Assembly: GCF_014207185.1 (NCBI RefSeq)
Contig: NZ_JACHCP010000006.1
Coordinates: forward strand, 124,001-188,000
DNA: 64,000 bases
Reading direction: 5' to 3'
From: Rhodanobacter sp. A1T4
GTDB lineage: Bacteria; Pseudomonadota; Gammaproteobacteria; Xanthomonadales; Rhodanobacteraceae
Positions 9,887-18,221 of this stretch are shown piece by piece. The notes beneath the pieces were generated by a model. That model was not told the DNA's origin. It was given only the letters and a program-made list of their open reading frames with translations, and did not search any database. The position numbers were made by a program, and so were the translations under genes. Each line of letters opens with the position of its first letter. Position 1 is the first letter of the stretch.

Positions 9887-12094
9887 TCAGTCCGGATTTT
9901 GCATGGCCACGCCCAGTTCGCCGAGCTGGTCATGCAGCATCAGTACCAGGGCCAGTTGCCCGATCACCAGGGTCGCGATCTCATCGTCGACATCGTGCGA
10001 CTCCAGTGTCTTGAAAAACGCCGTGCTATCGCCGAAGGGCGTAACCGGGGTATGCGTGGCCAGCGCGTCAGCCAGTCGATCGAGCGCCGCGATCGTCACA
10101 TCGCCCGCCTGCACGACGGCTTCCAGCGCAACCGGTGAAGCAATCGCCTGGCGGTGTGCACCCAGTGCGGAAAGGTGCCCCAGCAACCGATGCGCCGCGG
10201 TGAGAAAGCGCAGCAGCGGCTCGCTCCCTTGTCGATGTCTCCCGGGCTCGCGCAGCATGCTGGCCAGCGTTCCGCTAAGCGTTGCATCGGCGTTATGCGC
10301 ATCGCGCCGCGCGACTCGGTAGGGCAGGTCATCGCGTTTGCCGGAGGCGTATTGCGCGATGATCTGTGCCAGATAGCGTGCATCGGTCTGCACCGTATCG
10401 GCCATCACCTGATGCAACTGGCGGCCCTGCCAATCCGGCAGGATGAAATACGTCACCATCGCGGCGATACCGGCACCGATCAGCGTATCCAGCAGCCGCG
10501 GCCACATGACGTCATAACCGCTGCCGAGCTGGTTGAAGCACAGAACCACGAACAGGGTGATGGCGGCGGTGGCAAGCGCGTACGAGCGTTGGCGCGCGGC
10601 AAAAAATCCCACACCGGTGATCACCACCAGCAATAGCTGTGCTGGCCCGAAGGGCAGTAGCTGCAGCACCGCCCACCCGATCACCACACCGAGCATTGTG
10701 CCTGCAACACGCTGCAACAGCCGGCGGCGCGTAGCATCGTAGCTCGGCTGACAGATAAACAACGTACTCAGCAGAATCCAGTACCCGTTCTGCGGGTGCA
10801 CCAGGTGCAGCACGCCATAACCGACCAACAGCGCGACAGCCAGCCGCAGCGCATGACGGAAACGCCGCGAACTCGCCGTCAGCTGCAGGCGTATGCGTGA
10901 CCAAGCGTCGATCAGTGAGCGCGGGCTGGGGTCCTGCAGCGCGCTGTCGTCGTCCTCGACCGGCATGGCAACACGGCTGTCGCCGGCGAGCTGTTTGCGA
11001 ATCGCCGCCATATTGCGCAGCAGCCCGTCGAGCGCCCGCAGAAGATGGGCGGCTGGCGGTTGGCGTTGGTCGCGCAATGCGTCAACGGAGGCACGAACAT
11101 CGGCCAGTGCCGCTGCGGCCTGCGCATCGTCATCCAGAGGCAGTCGCAGGCGTAGCGTCTCGGCGCGACGTCGACAGTGGCCTGCTTCGAGACGCAGCAG
11201 ATGCTCGCAGCGAAACAGCACGTCGCTGTGGAAAAACGCTTCGACCAAGGCGTCGTAGGGATAGTGCGACGAGCTGATCCGCTCGTGGATGTCCTGCGCC
11301 ATAAAGTACAGCTGCAGCCGCGCCGCCGTTGCACCACGCGGTCGCCGTGTGCCGATGCGATCGATCAGTACCAGCCGGGTGTCGTTGAGCGCGGTCACCA
11401 CTTGCTCGTTCTGCATGGCCAGCGCGAGTTGCAGCGCTTCACGATCGACGCCGGGCAGGGGTGCGAACAGCGCCGCTTTTCCGTCCAGGCCATCGGCCAG
11501 GGTTTCGAACAGACGCGCCAGTGAATGGCGTATCGCCTGCTGCGGCGAGAGCACGCTCCAGGCCAGCGACAGCACGCCGTACCACGCGGCACCGGCGAGC
11601 AGCAGCAGTGGTTCGCGCCACAGGCTCAATGTGTGCGCGCCGTGCTGATCCGCACCGATCATCGTGTAAATCGACAGAATCAACGTGGCGCCGGCGATGG
11701 TCGCATAGCGCCCGCTTACTGCGCCCAGCATCACCAGCAGAAAGGTCGCGATGGGCAGGCTCGCTGCAAAGATCACCGGGTAAGGCAGCAGCCACTCGAT
11801 CGCGAACGCAGCGATGGCAAAGCAGGCCATCGTCACCAGCAAGGTAGTGAGGCGGTTGCGCCAGTGATCCTCGGTCTCCGCCAGCGCGCAGGCAATCGCG
11901 CCAAGCATCGCCGGAATCGCCACGGCAAACTGATGGCTGATGACGCACCAGAGCACGATGCCACCGAGCGCGAGAAATACCCGTACGCACTCGGCGAAGC
12001 GATCCGAGCCGCGCAGCCGGCGCCAACGATAAACAGGTGTCGATACAGTCGTCACGGTTGCCAGCATACGTGACCTGTCGACTGGACTCAGCAT
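9887..12094 (-). CDS. FUSC/YccS-family inner-membrane transporter
   Basis: Up to 735 residues, with the FUSC layout: an N-terminal block of about six membrane helices (residues 30-180), a cytoplasmic alpha-helical region, a second membrane block (about 400-530, with GVLHLVHPQNGYWILLSTLF and RRRLLQRVAGTMLGVVIGW) and a C-terminal soluble domain. RRLLQRVAGTxxG is the hallmark of the family, which includes YccS, YhfK and aromatic-acid efflux proteins such as AaeB. An alternative ATG at 12067 follows AGG and may be the real start; an imperfect hairpin with TTTTT sits just before 12094. It lies downstream of the aryl-polyene cluster in the same direction, and efflux of hydroxybenzoate intermediates is a possible but unproven link. 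Confidence 0.85.
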   Translation of the reverse strand: MLSPVDRSRMLATVTTVSTPVYRWRRLRGSDRFAECVRVFLALGGIVLWCVISHQFAVAIPAMLGAIACALAETEDHWRNRLTTLLVTMACFAIAAFAIEWLLPYPVIFAASLPIATFLLVMLGAVSGRYATIAGATLILSIYTMIGADQHGAHTLSLWREPLLLLAGAAWYGVLSLAWSVLSPQQAIRHSLARLFETLADGLDGKAALFAPLPGVDREALQLALAMQNEQVVTALNDTRLVLIDRIGTRRPRGATAARLQLYFMAQDIHERISSSHYPYDALVEAFFHSDVLFRCEHLLRLEAGHCRRRAETLRLRLPLDDDAQAAAALADVRASVDALRDQRQPPAAHLLRALDGLLRNMAAIRKQLAGDSRVAMPVEDDDSALQDPSPRSLIDAWSRIRLQLTASSRRFRHALRLAVALLVGYGVLHLVHPQNGYWILLSTLFICQPSYDATRRRLLQRVAGTMLGVVIGWAVLQLLPFGPAQLLLVVITGVGFFAARQRSYALATAAITLFVVLCFNQLGSGYDVMWPRLLDTLIGAGIAAMVTYFILPDWQGRQLHQVMADTVQTDARYLAQIIAQYASGKRDDLPYRVARRDAHNADATLSGTLASMLREPGRHRQGSEPLLRFLTAAHRLLGHLSALGAHRQAIASPVALEAVVQAGDVTIAALDRLADALATHTPVTPFGDSTAFFKTLESHDVDDEIATLVIGQLALVLMLHDQLGELGVAMQNPD

Positions 12095-12185
12095 GAAAAA
12101 CGCCGGCCTCGAAAGACTGGCGCCGGATGGTCTCCGCAGGCGCAGCTCATCGGCCGGCTCGCTCTACCGATGCATCTACGCAGGC

Positions 12186-12914
12186 TCAGCACAGCCCGCC
12201 GTTCACCGCGATAACCTGCCGAGTGATATAGCCGGCATCGACGCTGAGCAGAAACTGCACGGCGGCGGCGACTTCCTCCGGGGTGCCGGTACGCTGGGCC
12301 GGAATCATCTTAAGGATCTCGTCGACCGGCACCTCGGGGTCGAGCATGTCGGTATCGATCAAGCCGGGCGCCACGCAATTTACGGTGATCTGGCGCTTAG
12401 CCAGTTCCACCGCGAGTGCCTTGGCGGCACCGATCACACCAGCTTTCGAGGCGCTGTAGTTGACCTGGCCGCGATTGCCGATCATGCCCGATACCGAGGT
12501 GATGCAGACGATCCGGCCGGGTTTGCGGCGGCGGATCATCGGCATCATCAGCGGATGCAGTACGTTGTAGAAGCCGTCCAGATTGGTACGCAGCACGCTG
12601 TCCCAATCGTCGCCAGTGAGTGCGGGAAACGCGCCGTCGCGGGTGAGTCCGGCATTGCAGACCACGCCGTAATACGCGCCATGCGCGGCCACATCCGCTT
12701 CGAGTGCCTCAGCGCAACCTGCGCGATCAGAGATGTCGAACTGCAAGATGCGCACGTTGCGATCCAGCGCGCGTATTCCGTCGGCAACGGTTTCGACCTC
12801 GTCGCGGCGCGAACGGCAATGCAATACCAGATTGTAGCCGGCACGCGCCAGCCGCAAGGCGATGGCGCGGCCTATGCCACGGCTGGAGCCGGTGACCAGG
12901 ATGGTTTCAGGCAT
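12186..12914 (-). CDS. 3-ketoacyl-ACP reductase of the aryl-polyene cluster (ApeQ-type)
   Basis: 242-residue FabG-like short-chain dehydrogenase. The start at 12914 (MPETILVTGSSRGIGRA) overlaps the stop of the dehydratase gene by 8 bp. It has the NADPH motif GSSRGIGR, the catalytic VNYSASKAGVIG (Tyr and Lys present) and the C-terminal NGGLC seen in APE ketoreductases. It should reduce the 3-keto group formed at each elongation round on ACP. It is the last gene of the pigment operon. Confidence in the family is high; the role rests on the cluster context. Confidence 0.92.
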   Translation of the reverse strand: MPETILVTGSSRGIGRAIALRLARAGYNLVLHCRSRRDEVETVADGIRALDRNVRILQFDISDRAGCAEALEADVAAHGAYYGVVCNAGLTRDGAFPALTGDDWDSVLRTNLDGFYNVLHPLMMPMIRRRKPGRIVCITSVSGMIGNRGQVNYSASKAGVIGAAKALAVELAKRQITVNCVAPGLIDTDMLDPEVPVDEILKMIPAQRTGTPEEVAAAVQFLLSVDAGYITRQVIAVNGGLC

Positions 12915-13374
12915 GGGTCTGGCCTTGTGCGGTGGATGCGAAAAACGCGTCGGAATCGGGCGGGCTGAATACGGTGAGGCCCGCCTCGGCATGCGTGCCC
13001 GCCGCATCGATGCGGCAGAGGAACATGGCCATGCCGTTGTCGTCGTGAAAACTGCGCACGGCCTCGATCACCAGTTCGCTGCCGGCTCGGAACGCGTCGA
13101 CATCACAACGATAATGACGCGTGCCGAGCAGGAAGCCCAGGCGAACCGGACGCTGTTCGCGCTTTGCCTGCCAACCAGCCCATGCCGCGACGCATTGTGC
13201 CATCAGCTCAACGCCGCACCATGCGGGTAGGTGGCCGTCGGCATCGTTGAGCAATCCGCCGGGCCGTATCGTGCGCGTGCACATGATGCGTTCCTCGTCG
13301 GCTTCGATCATCGCGTCCAGCATGATCATGCCGCCAGCGTGCGGCAGCAGTTCGCCGATCGGCCATATGTTCAT
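12907..13374 (-). CDS. 3-hydroxyacyl-ACP dehydratase-like protein (ApeP-type)
   Basis: 155-residue hot-dog protein. Recognisable stretches are IGELLPHAGGMIMLDAM at the N-terminus, which matches the HxxxMxxLD pattern of APE dehydratases, and LPAWCGVELMAQCVAAWAGW on the central helix. It lies between a ketosynthase and the ketoreductase and overlaps both (4 and 8 bp), as in other APE clusters where the ApeO, ApeP and ApeQ genes form a unit. Predicted to remove water from the 3-hydroxyacyl-ACP to build the conjugated polyene. Confidence 0.87.
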   Translation of the reverse strand: MNIWPIGELLPHAGGMIMLDAMIEADEERIMCTRTIRPGGLLNDADGHLPAWCGVELMAQCVAAWAGWQAKREQRPVRLGFLLGTRHYRCDVDAFRAGSELVIEAVRSFHDDNGMAMFLCRIDAAGTHAEAGLTVFSPPDSDAFFASTAQGQTHA

Positions 13375-14576
13375 GTGGACGTTCCTGCCGGCGCGTCGCC
13401 GAGGATCAGGCAGGCATTGTTGCCGCCGAACGCGAATGAATTGCTCATCAGCCTCCGCGGACCGTTCGCCGGCAGGCTATCGCCGACGTGCGTGAACGAC
13501 AGCGGTGGAAGTTCGGGATCGATCGCGCCATCCCATACATGCGGCGGCAATCGGCGTGCATGCGAAACATCCATCAGGCTCAGCCAGCAGAACGCGGCTT
13601 CGAGGGCGCCGGCCGCGGCTAGCGTGTGACCGGTCAGCGATTTGTTGGATGAACATGGCACGCCACGGGGAAATACCGCGGCAACCGCGCGGCTTTCCAT
13701 GCGGTCGTTGTGCTCGGTCGCAGTGCCGTGCAGGTTGAGGTAGTCGATCTGCGTGGCGTCCAGTTGTGCGTGGAACAGCGCCGCGCGCATCGCCTGCTGG
13801 GCGCCGAGGCCTTCCGGGTCGGGCGAGGATATGTGATACGCGTCCGAGCTCGCGCCGCCGCCGAGCAATTGCACCGGGCCGCCCTCACGCGTCATCAGGA
13901 ACAGCGCTGCGGCTTCGCCGATGTTGATGCCGCGCCGATGGCGCGAGAACGGTTCGCAGCGCGCGAAATCGAGCGCCTCGAGCGCAAGGAACCCGTTGAT
14001 CGGCATTCGCGCCAGCGTATCGACACCGCCGCACAGCACGGCGTCGCAAAGATTCATTTGCAGCAATCGCTGCGCGCTGATCAACGCGCGCGCGCCGGAC
14101 GTGCAGGCAGTGGAGATGCCGTAGCACGGGCCGGATAGGCCGAGCCATTCGGCCAGGAATTCGGCGGGTGCGCCCAGCTCCTGGTCCGCGTAGCGATAGC
14201 TGTCCGGCCATTGGCCTTCTCGTCGAAGATGATCGATGCCGACCGTGGTGTTCTCAATGCCGGTGGTGCTGGTGCCGAGCACCACGCCAATGCGTGTGAC
14301 GCTGTAGCGTTCGATGGCCGCGCGGATATCGCCTTCGATCTCCAGTGCAGCGGCCAGTAGCAGACGGTTGGCACGGTTGTCGCGGCTTGCTGCAAGCGCA
14401 GGCGGCACCGATGGCAGCACCGTGCGCACCGCACCTAGCGGCAATGACCGATCGGGCGTCCAGCCGGACTCGGCCCGCAGCCCGCTGTCGTCGCCGGCGA
14501 ACAGCGCTTCGCTCACCGCGGCCTTGCCGACGCCGAGCGTGCAGATGATGCCAAGTGCGTTGAGCGAGGGTGTCAT
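13371..14576 (-). CDS. Beta-ketoacyl-ACP synthase of the aryl-polyene cluster (ApeO-type)
   Basis: 401-residue condensing enzyme with the full Cys-His-His set: Cys in STACTSGARAL, His in LHGTATEHND and His in NKSLTGHTLAAAGALEA. The C-terminal SNSFAFGGNNACLIL is the standard FabB/FabF end. The stop-start overlap with the methyltransferase upstream and the dehydratase downstream is 4 bp on each side. One of three ketosynthase-fold proteins with intact active sites in this cluster; it probably shares polyene elongation with the pair at 19.7-22.2 kb. Confidence 0.93.
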   Translation of the reverse strand: MTPSLNALGIICTLGVGKAAVSEALFAGDDSGLRAESGWTPDRSLPLGAVRTVLPSVPPALAASRDNRANRLLLAAALEIEGDIRAAIERYSVTRIGVVLGTSTTGIENTTVGIDHLRREGQWPDSYRYADQELGAPAEFLAEWLGLSGPCYGISTACTSGARALISAQRLLQMNLCDAVLCGGVDTLARMPINGFLALEALDFARCEPFSRHRRGINIGEAAALFLMTREGGPVQLLGGGASSDAYHISSPDPEGLGAQQAMRAALFHAQLDATQIDYLNLHGTATEHNDRMESRAVAAVFPRGVPCSSNKSLTGHTLAAAGALEAAFCWLSLMDVSHARRLPPHVWDGAIDPELPPLSFTHVGDSLPANGPRRLMSNSFAFGGNNACLILGDAPAGTST

Positions 14577-15310
14577 GCGATGCAGGGCTTGCGTGCGGCG
14601 ACGTTGACCAGCGTTTCCTCGCGCAACCCGGGCGACGGCGGTCGGTGCAGGCCCCAGCGTTCGAGTAGGCCGAAATCACGCGCACGGCTCCACCATAAAT
14701 ACGGCAGCGACACGTTGTGTTCGTCGAATTGAAACCCCTGTTGACGAAGCATGTCGAGATAGCCGTCCGCGCTTTTCTGCACGTGCATCGGGTGACGGAA
14801 GAACCAGCGGATTACCCAGCTGTCGATGTACGCCTTGGTGGATTCGGCGAATAGCAGATGGCCGCCCGGTTTCAGCACGCGCCAGAACTCCGCCAGCGCG
14901 AGCTCCTGTTCGACCAGGTGATGGAACGTCTGGTGGCAGAACACGATGTCGACGCTGGCATCGGGCAGGGTGATCTGTGCGCAGTCGCCGGCGATCAGTT
15001 CCGCCGGAATCTGTTCGCGCTCCGCTTCCGTGCGTGACAGTTCGAGGCTGTGCGGATCGGCATCCAGCCCGATCAGTCGCTGTGGCCGGAGCGCATCGCG
15101 CAGCAGGCGGAACGATTTGCCTTGGCCGCAGCCGGCATCGAGCAAGGTGCCGCCCTGCGGTGCCGGTTCGCCAATCAGTCGCTGAAGATCGTTGATCGCC
15201 ACGCGCAGCACATGATGCTGCCAGGTGAAGCTGCTCAGGAAACGGAAACCGATGCGGGTTTCCTCGACGTAGGTTGGGCTGGCGTAATTCATTCGCAGAT
15301 GATCGTGCAA
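14573..15310 (-). CDS. SAM-dependent methyltransferase of the aryl-polyene cluster
   Basis: 245-residue class I methyltransferase. Motif I is GTLLDAGCGQGKSFRLL; the acidic residue ending strand 2 is in LIGLDADP; DIVFCHQTFHHL and FWRVLKPGGHLLF follow as motifs II-III. An alternative start at 15292 (MNYASPTYVEE) is equally plausible. Aryl-polyene clusters commonly carry a methyltransferase that modifies the aromatic ring, and this gene's place inside the operon suggests that role. The distance to the upstream thioesterase (31 bp) is the largest gap within this half of the operon. Confidence 0.88.
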   Translation of the reverse strand: MHDHLRMNYASPTYVEETRIGFRFLSSFTWQHHVLRVAINDLQRLIGEPAPQGGTLLDAGCGQGKSFRLLRDALRPQRLIGLDADPHSLELSRTEAEREQIPAELIAGDCAQITLPDASVDIVFCHQTFHHLVEQELALAEFWRVLKPGGHLLFAESTKAYIDSWVIRWFFRHPMHVQKSADGYLDMLRQQGFQFDEHNVSLPYLWWSRARDFGLLERWGLHRPPSPGLREETLVNVAARKPCIA

Positions 15311-15341
15311 GGGCGGTGACCGCGTGGGCGGAGCGTGTGAT

Positions 15342-15767
15342 TCACGATAGGTGTCTCTCGACGGCGTCGATCATTACCTTCGGCGACACCAGCTGCATCA
15401 TGCCGTCGGTCAGGTTCACCGCCACCTGCACGGTGCTGGCGCGGGTCAGTCGCTCGCCGCTCTGCGCATCGCTGATCAGGTAATTGATCTTCAACCGGTT
15501 GCGCCACTCGACCAGGTCCGCGCGCACGCGCAGCTGCTGGTCGAAGCGCGCAGCCTGCACGTAGCGCAACTGCAGGTCGACCACCGGCCACACGTAGCCC
15601 GACTCCTTCATTTGTGCATAGGTGTGTCCGACCTCGTCGAGCAACGCGCAACGGGCGATCTCCAGATATTTCACATAGTGTCCGTGCCAGACGACGTCCA
15701 TCGAATCGACATCAAAAAACGGCACAGTCACCTCGATGTCACGGTGCAGCACGCCGCGGATGCGCAT
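15342..15767 (-). CDS. Acyl-CoA/ACP thioesterase, 4HBT family (ApeK-type)
   Basis: 141-residue hot-dog thioesterase starting at the ATG at 15767 (MRIRGVLHRDIEVTVPFFD). The motif DVDSMDVVWHGHYVKYLE contains the catalytic Asp of the 4-hydroxybenzoyl-CoA thioesterase family (DxDxxxVVxHxxYxxYxE). A longer frame to 15872 would run far into the upstream acyltransferase and is rejected; with the chosen start the overlap is 29 bp. In APE clusters the thioesterase is thought to release or proof-read the ACP-bound chain. Confidence 0.88.
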   Translation of the reverse strand: MRIRGVLHRDIEVTVPFFDVDSMDVVWHGHYVKYLEIARCALLDEVGHTYAQMKESGYVWPVVDLQLRYVQAARFDQQLRVRADLVEWRNRLKINYLISDAQSGERLTRASTVQVAVNLTDGMMQLVSPKVMIDAVERHLS

Positions 15768-16737
15768 CGGTTTCTCCAGACGATTGGGATAAATCGGATG
15801 ATTGCCAGTAGGCGTGGAAGTTGAACCATTGCTGCGGTGCGAGCAGACACCACTGCGCGAGGCGATTGGCATAACGCTGCACCCAACTCTTGATCAATGC
15901 CTCGCGCTGGCTCCGCTCCCATTCTGGCGCGTCGATGAACGGTTCGAGATGAATCTGGTAGCGGCCGTCGATCTTCAGGCAGCACATCAGGTTCACCGGG
16001 CAGCGCAGCAGGCCGGCTAGCAGCCACGGTCCCTGCGGAAACTGTGCGGGATGGCCGAGAAAATCCACCGCCACGCGGCGACCGTCATGCAGCGGCACGC
16101 GATCGCCGGCGATCGCCAGCCACTCGCCCTGATCGAGTCGCTGCGATAGTTCCAGCATCAGCGCGGCATCCATCTCGCTCACCTGTAGCAGGCGCAGCTG
16201 ATGATCGCCGGCCGCGTTCTGCAAACGGTTGAAGTGCGCGACATGCTTGGTATGCACCAGCACGTTCAGTGGCACCTGTTCGCCGAGTTCGGCCAGCGCG
16301 CGACAGACATCCAGGTTGCCCAGGTGCGTGCCGATCAGTATTTCGCCTCGACCGCCGTGTGCGCTTTTCAGCAGGCGCGCGCACATACCGGACGGATCGT
16401 GCAACTGCACCTCGCTCAATGGCAGACTGCCGCGCCACACTTCGAGCCGATCCAGCAGGCTGTCACCGAAGGCCATGAACTGGCCGAACACGCTGCGCAG
16501 TCGCGGACGCAGTTCGCGGCGGCCGCTCCACGCCGCGAGATAGTCCTGATACTGGCGCACGTTGCGTCGTGCACGACGCCCGAATACGAAAAAATACAGC
16601 ACGATCAGATACAACACCGGCGTCATCGGCCGCCGGCCCAGCCGGCGCAGTCCGAAGGCGGTGAGTTTCATCAGCGCGAAGCTGCCGCGCTCCCGCTGCC
16701 TTGCCCAGTGCGGTACGCGTGCGTCGCCCTCATTCAT
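15739..16737 (-). CDS. LpxL/HtrB-like lysophospholipid acyltransferase
   Basis: 332-residue membrane-associated acyltransferase. An N-terminal hydrophobic segment (VLYLIVLYFFVFGRRARR) anchors it. The core reads GEILIGTHLGNLDVCRAL, carrying the HxxxxD motif of the LpxL/HtrB superfamily, and WLAIAGDRVP and FPQGPWLLAGLLRCPV follow. In many APE clusters such a domain is fused to a family 2 glycosyltransferase in one protein; here the glycosyltransferase is a separate gene at 25.2-26.0 kb. It probably transfers an acyl chain while the polyene is attached to its lipid anchor. Confidence 0.85.
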   Translation of the reverse strand: MNEGDARVPHWARQRERGSFALMKLTAFGLRRLGRRPMTPVLYLIVLYFFVFGRRARRNVRQYQDYLAAWSGRRELRPRLRSVFGQFMAFGDSLLDRLEVWRGSLPLSEVQLHDPSGMCARLLKSAHGGRGEILIGTHLGNLDVCRALAELGEQVPLNVLVHTKHVAHFNRLQNAAGDHQLRLLQVSEMDAALMLELSQRLDQGEWLAIAGDRVPLHDGRRVAVDFLGHPAQFPQGPWLLAGLLRCPVNLMCCLKIDGRYQIHLEPFIDAPEWERSQREALIKSWVQRYANRLAQWCLLAPQQWFNFHAYWQSSDLSQSSGETDAHPRRAAP

Positions 16738-17374
16738 TCGCGCGCTCCACCTTCAGCCGACCGGAAGAGCAATGCGCGCCATCGAGGTGGTAGGAAAAAT
16801 GCAGCTTGCCCTGAGCGACGTTCTGGGCGACATCCTGCGAATCGGCCTCGAAATGCAGGGTGAGCTCGATGCGATCGCCAGGATGCAGCAGGCGCTGGAA
16901 TTTCAGCGCTTTCATCTCGCGGCAATGCTTCGACGTACCCAGTCGCGGTGCGGCCAGTGCCAGTGCCCAACTCACCTGCAAGACGCCGGGCAGTACCGGG
17001 GCCTGCGGAAAATGTCCGTCGAAATGGATCAGCTCCAGCGGCAGCTGCAACGTCAGTGTCCAGCGGTCGTCCTGCGCATGTTCGGTCAGCAGCGTCACGT
17101 AGTCCGGTCGCGGCGACAGCAGCCAGCGATCGATCGTCGGCGTGTCGAGTTCGTCCGGTGTCATGTCTAGCAGGCGCAGGTGTTGTACGGGCTCGATTGC
17201 ATGCGCGGCGAGATGTGCCTGTAGATGGTCGAGCAGCGATTGCCGTCCGTAGCGGCGCAGCTCCATTCGTCCGGACGCGCTGAGTAGCAACAGAGCGCCA
17301 CTGCTTCCCGCATGAATCTGCGCCAGCCATGGATGGCTCGCCAGGCATGCGGACAGGGCGATTGCCGAATTCAC
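16730..17374 (-). CDS. APE dehydratase domain with an AMP-ligase C-terminal remnant
   Basis: 214 residues from the GTG at 17374, whose GTGA overlaps the stop of the membrane gene. Residues about 115-214 are a FabA/FabZ-like hot-dog domain (LELIHFDGHFPQAPVLPGVLQ) that should dehydrate 3-hydroxyacyl-ACP, the ApeI activity. Residues about 25-85 (ALLLLSASGRMELRRYGRQ, HLRLLDMTPDELDTPTIDRW) look like the very end of an acyl-activating AMP-ligase, but the expected QGK-type lysine loop is replaced by ELDTPT. No ligase core with an AMP-binding motif exists upstream; that DNA encodes the membrane protein. I infer an ancestral ligase-dehydratase fusion that lost its ligase. The dehydratase call is firm; the remnant is inference. 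Confidence 0.78.
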   Translation of the reverse strand: MNSAIALSACLASHPWLAQIHAGSSGALLLLSASGRMELRRYGRQSLLDHLQAHLAAHAIEPVQHLRLLDMTPDELDTPTIDRWLLSPRPDYVTLLTEHAQDDRWTLTLQLPLELIHFDGHFPQAPVLPGVLQVSWALALAAPRLGTSKHCREMKALKFQRLLHPGDRIELTLHFEADSQDVAQNVAQGKLHFSYHLDGAHCSSGRLKVERANE

Positions 17375-17919
17375 GCGAAACTCCGGCGCAGCCGCTGGCG
17401 CAGCAGCCACTCGACGGCGAACAGCGTACCCATGATGAGATAGGCGATCAGCCCGTTGTACAGCGTCCACCAAGACAGCGGAGCCCACAGCGACAAAGCG
17501 ACAGACATGCTGCCGTTGAACGCGAAAAATGCCATCCAAACCCAGGTCACTGCGCGCGTGTAGCGCACGGCGGCCGGTGGCAGGTTCGGTTCGCGCAGGC
17601 GCGCGATGCGCTCGATGAAAGGTGGCCCGTAGATCAGGCTCAGGCCAAACGTTACCAGTAGCGCGGCGCTGATCAGCATCGGATACCAGCGCAGCAGCTT
17701 CGCCGCGCCGGTGATCGCCAGCAGCACGCAATACACTAGCGCGATACCAACCATCCAGCGCCCGCCGGGCTGACGCAGCAGGTTCGGTGCGCGGATCAGC
17801 CAGATCGCGCCGAGCACCAGCGCGAAGATCGGCGGCGACACTTTCTCCGTGCCAAAGTACACGATAAACGGATACAGCAGCCCCACGATCGGCAGCAGGA
17901 TGGGGATCAGTCGGCGCAT
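17371..17919 (-). CDS. APE cluster inner-membrane protein (COG4648-like)
   Basis: 182 residues with about five hydrophobic helices: LIPILLPIVGLLYPFIVYFG, IFALVLGAIWLIR, WMVGIALVYCVLLAITGAAKLL, PMLISAALLVTFGLSLIYGPP and AVTWVWMAFFAFNGSMSVAL. GPPFIERIARLREPNLPP is a conserved cytoplasmic loop of the membrane proteins encoded beside APE acyl carriers. It overlaps the ACP gene (13 bp) and the dehydratase gene (4 bp). Role unknown; possibly holds the soluble synthase at the membrane. Confidence 0.82.
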   Translation of the reverse strand: MRRLIPILLPIVGLLYPFIVYFGTEKVSPPIFALVLGAIWLIRAPNLLRQPGGRWMVGIALVYCVLLAITGAAKLLRWYPMLISAALLVTFGLSLIYGPPFIERIARLREPNLPPAAVRYTRAVTWVWMAFFAFNGSMSVALSLWAPLSWWTLYNGLIAYLIMGTLFAVEWLLRQRLRRSFA

Positions 17920-18221
17920 GCGGCTCGCTGTGTTCCGACGAAGGCGGCGAGGCTTGCGATGGTGGCGAAGTGTCGCCGTGCATCCTTGACGTCCGACTCG
18001 ATGCGGACCGCGTAGTTCTTCTGCAGTGCCAGCGCCAGCTCCAGCGCATCCACCGAATCCAGCCCGAGGCCGTCGCCGAACAACGGCTGGTCCACCGGAA
18101 TGTCTGTAGCCGTCAGGTGTTCAAGATTCAGTGTGTCGATGATGAGCTGGGCGATGTCGCGCTCCAGTGCCTCGCGTGTGACGGCGACATGTTCCATGGC
18201 GGTGGTATCCGGTGGGTTCAC
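17907..18221 (-). CDS. Acyl carrier protein (aryl-polyene cluster)
   Basis: 104 residues from a GTG start whose GTGA overlaps the stop of the acyltransferase gene; an internal ATG at 18197 is an alternative. The phosphopantetheine site is GLGLDSVDALELALALQK with Ser56. Helical, acidic and short, as expected. This is one of two carriers in the cluster; in characterised APE systems two ACPs hold the growing chain and the starter or finished chain respectively, but which does which cannot be told here. Confidence 0.92.
   Translation of the reverse strand: MNPPDTTAMEHVAVTREALERDIAQLIIDTLNLEHLTATDIPVDQPLFGDGLGLDSVDALELALALQKNYAVRIESDVKDARRHFATIASLAAFVGTQRAACAD

Noticed and set aside
16730..18049. 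Extension of the dehydratase frame to 439 codons
   Set aside because: The upstream part is antiparallel-like Arg/Ala noise overlapping the membrane-protein and ACP genes; the GTG at 17374 with a GTGA overlap is the natural start.
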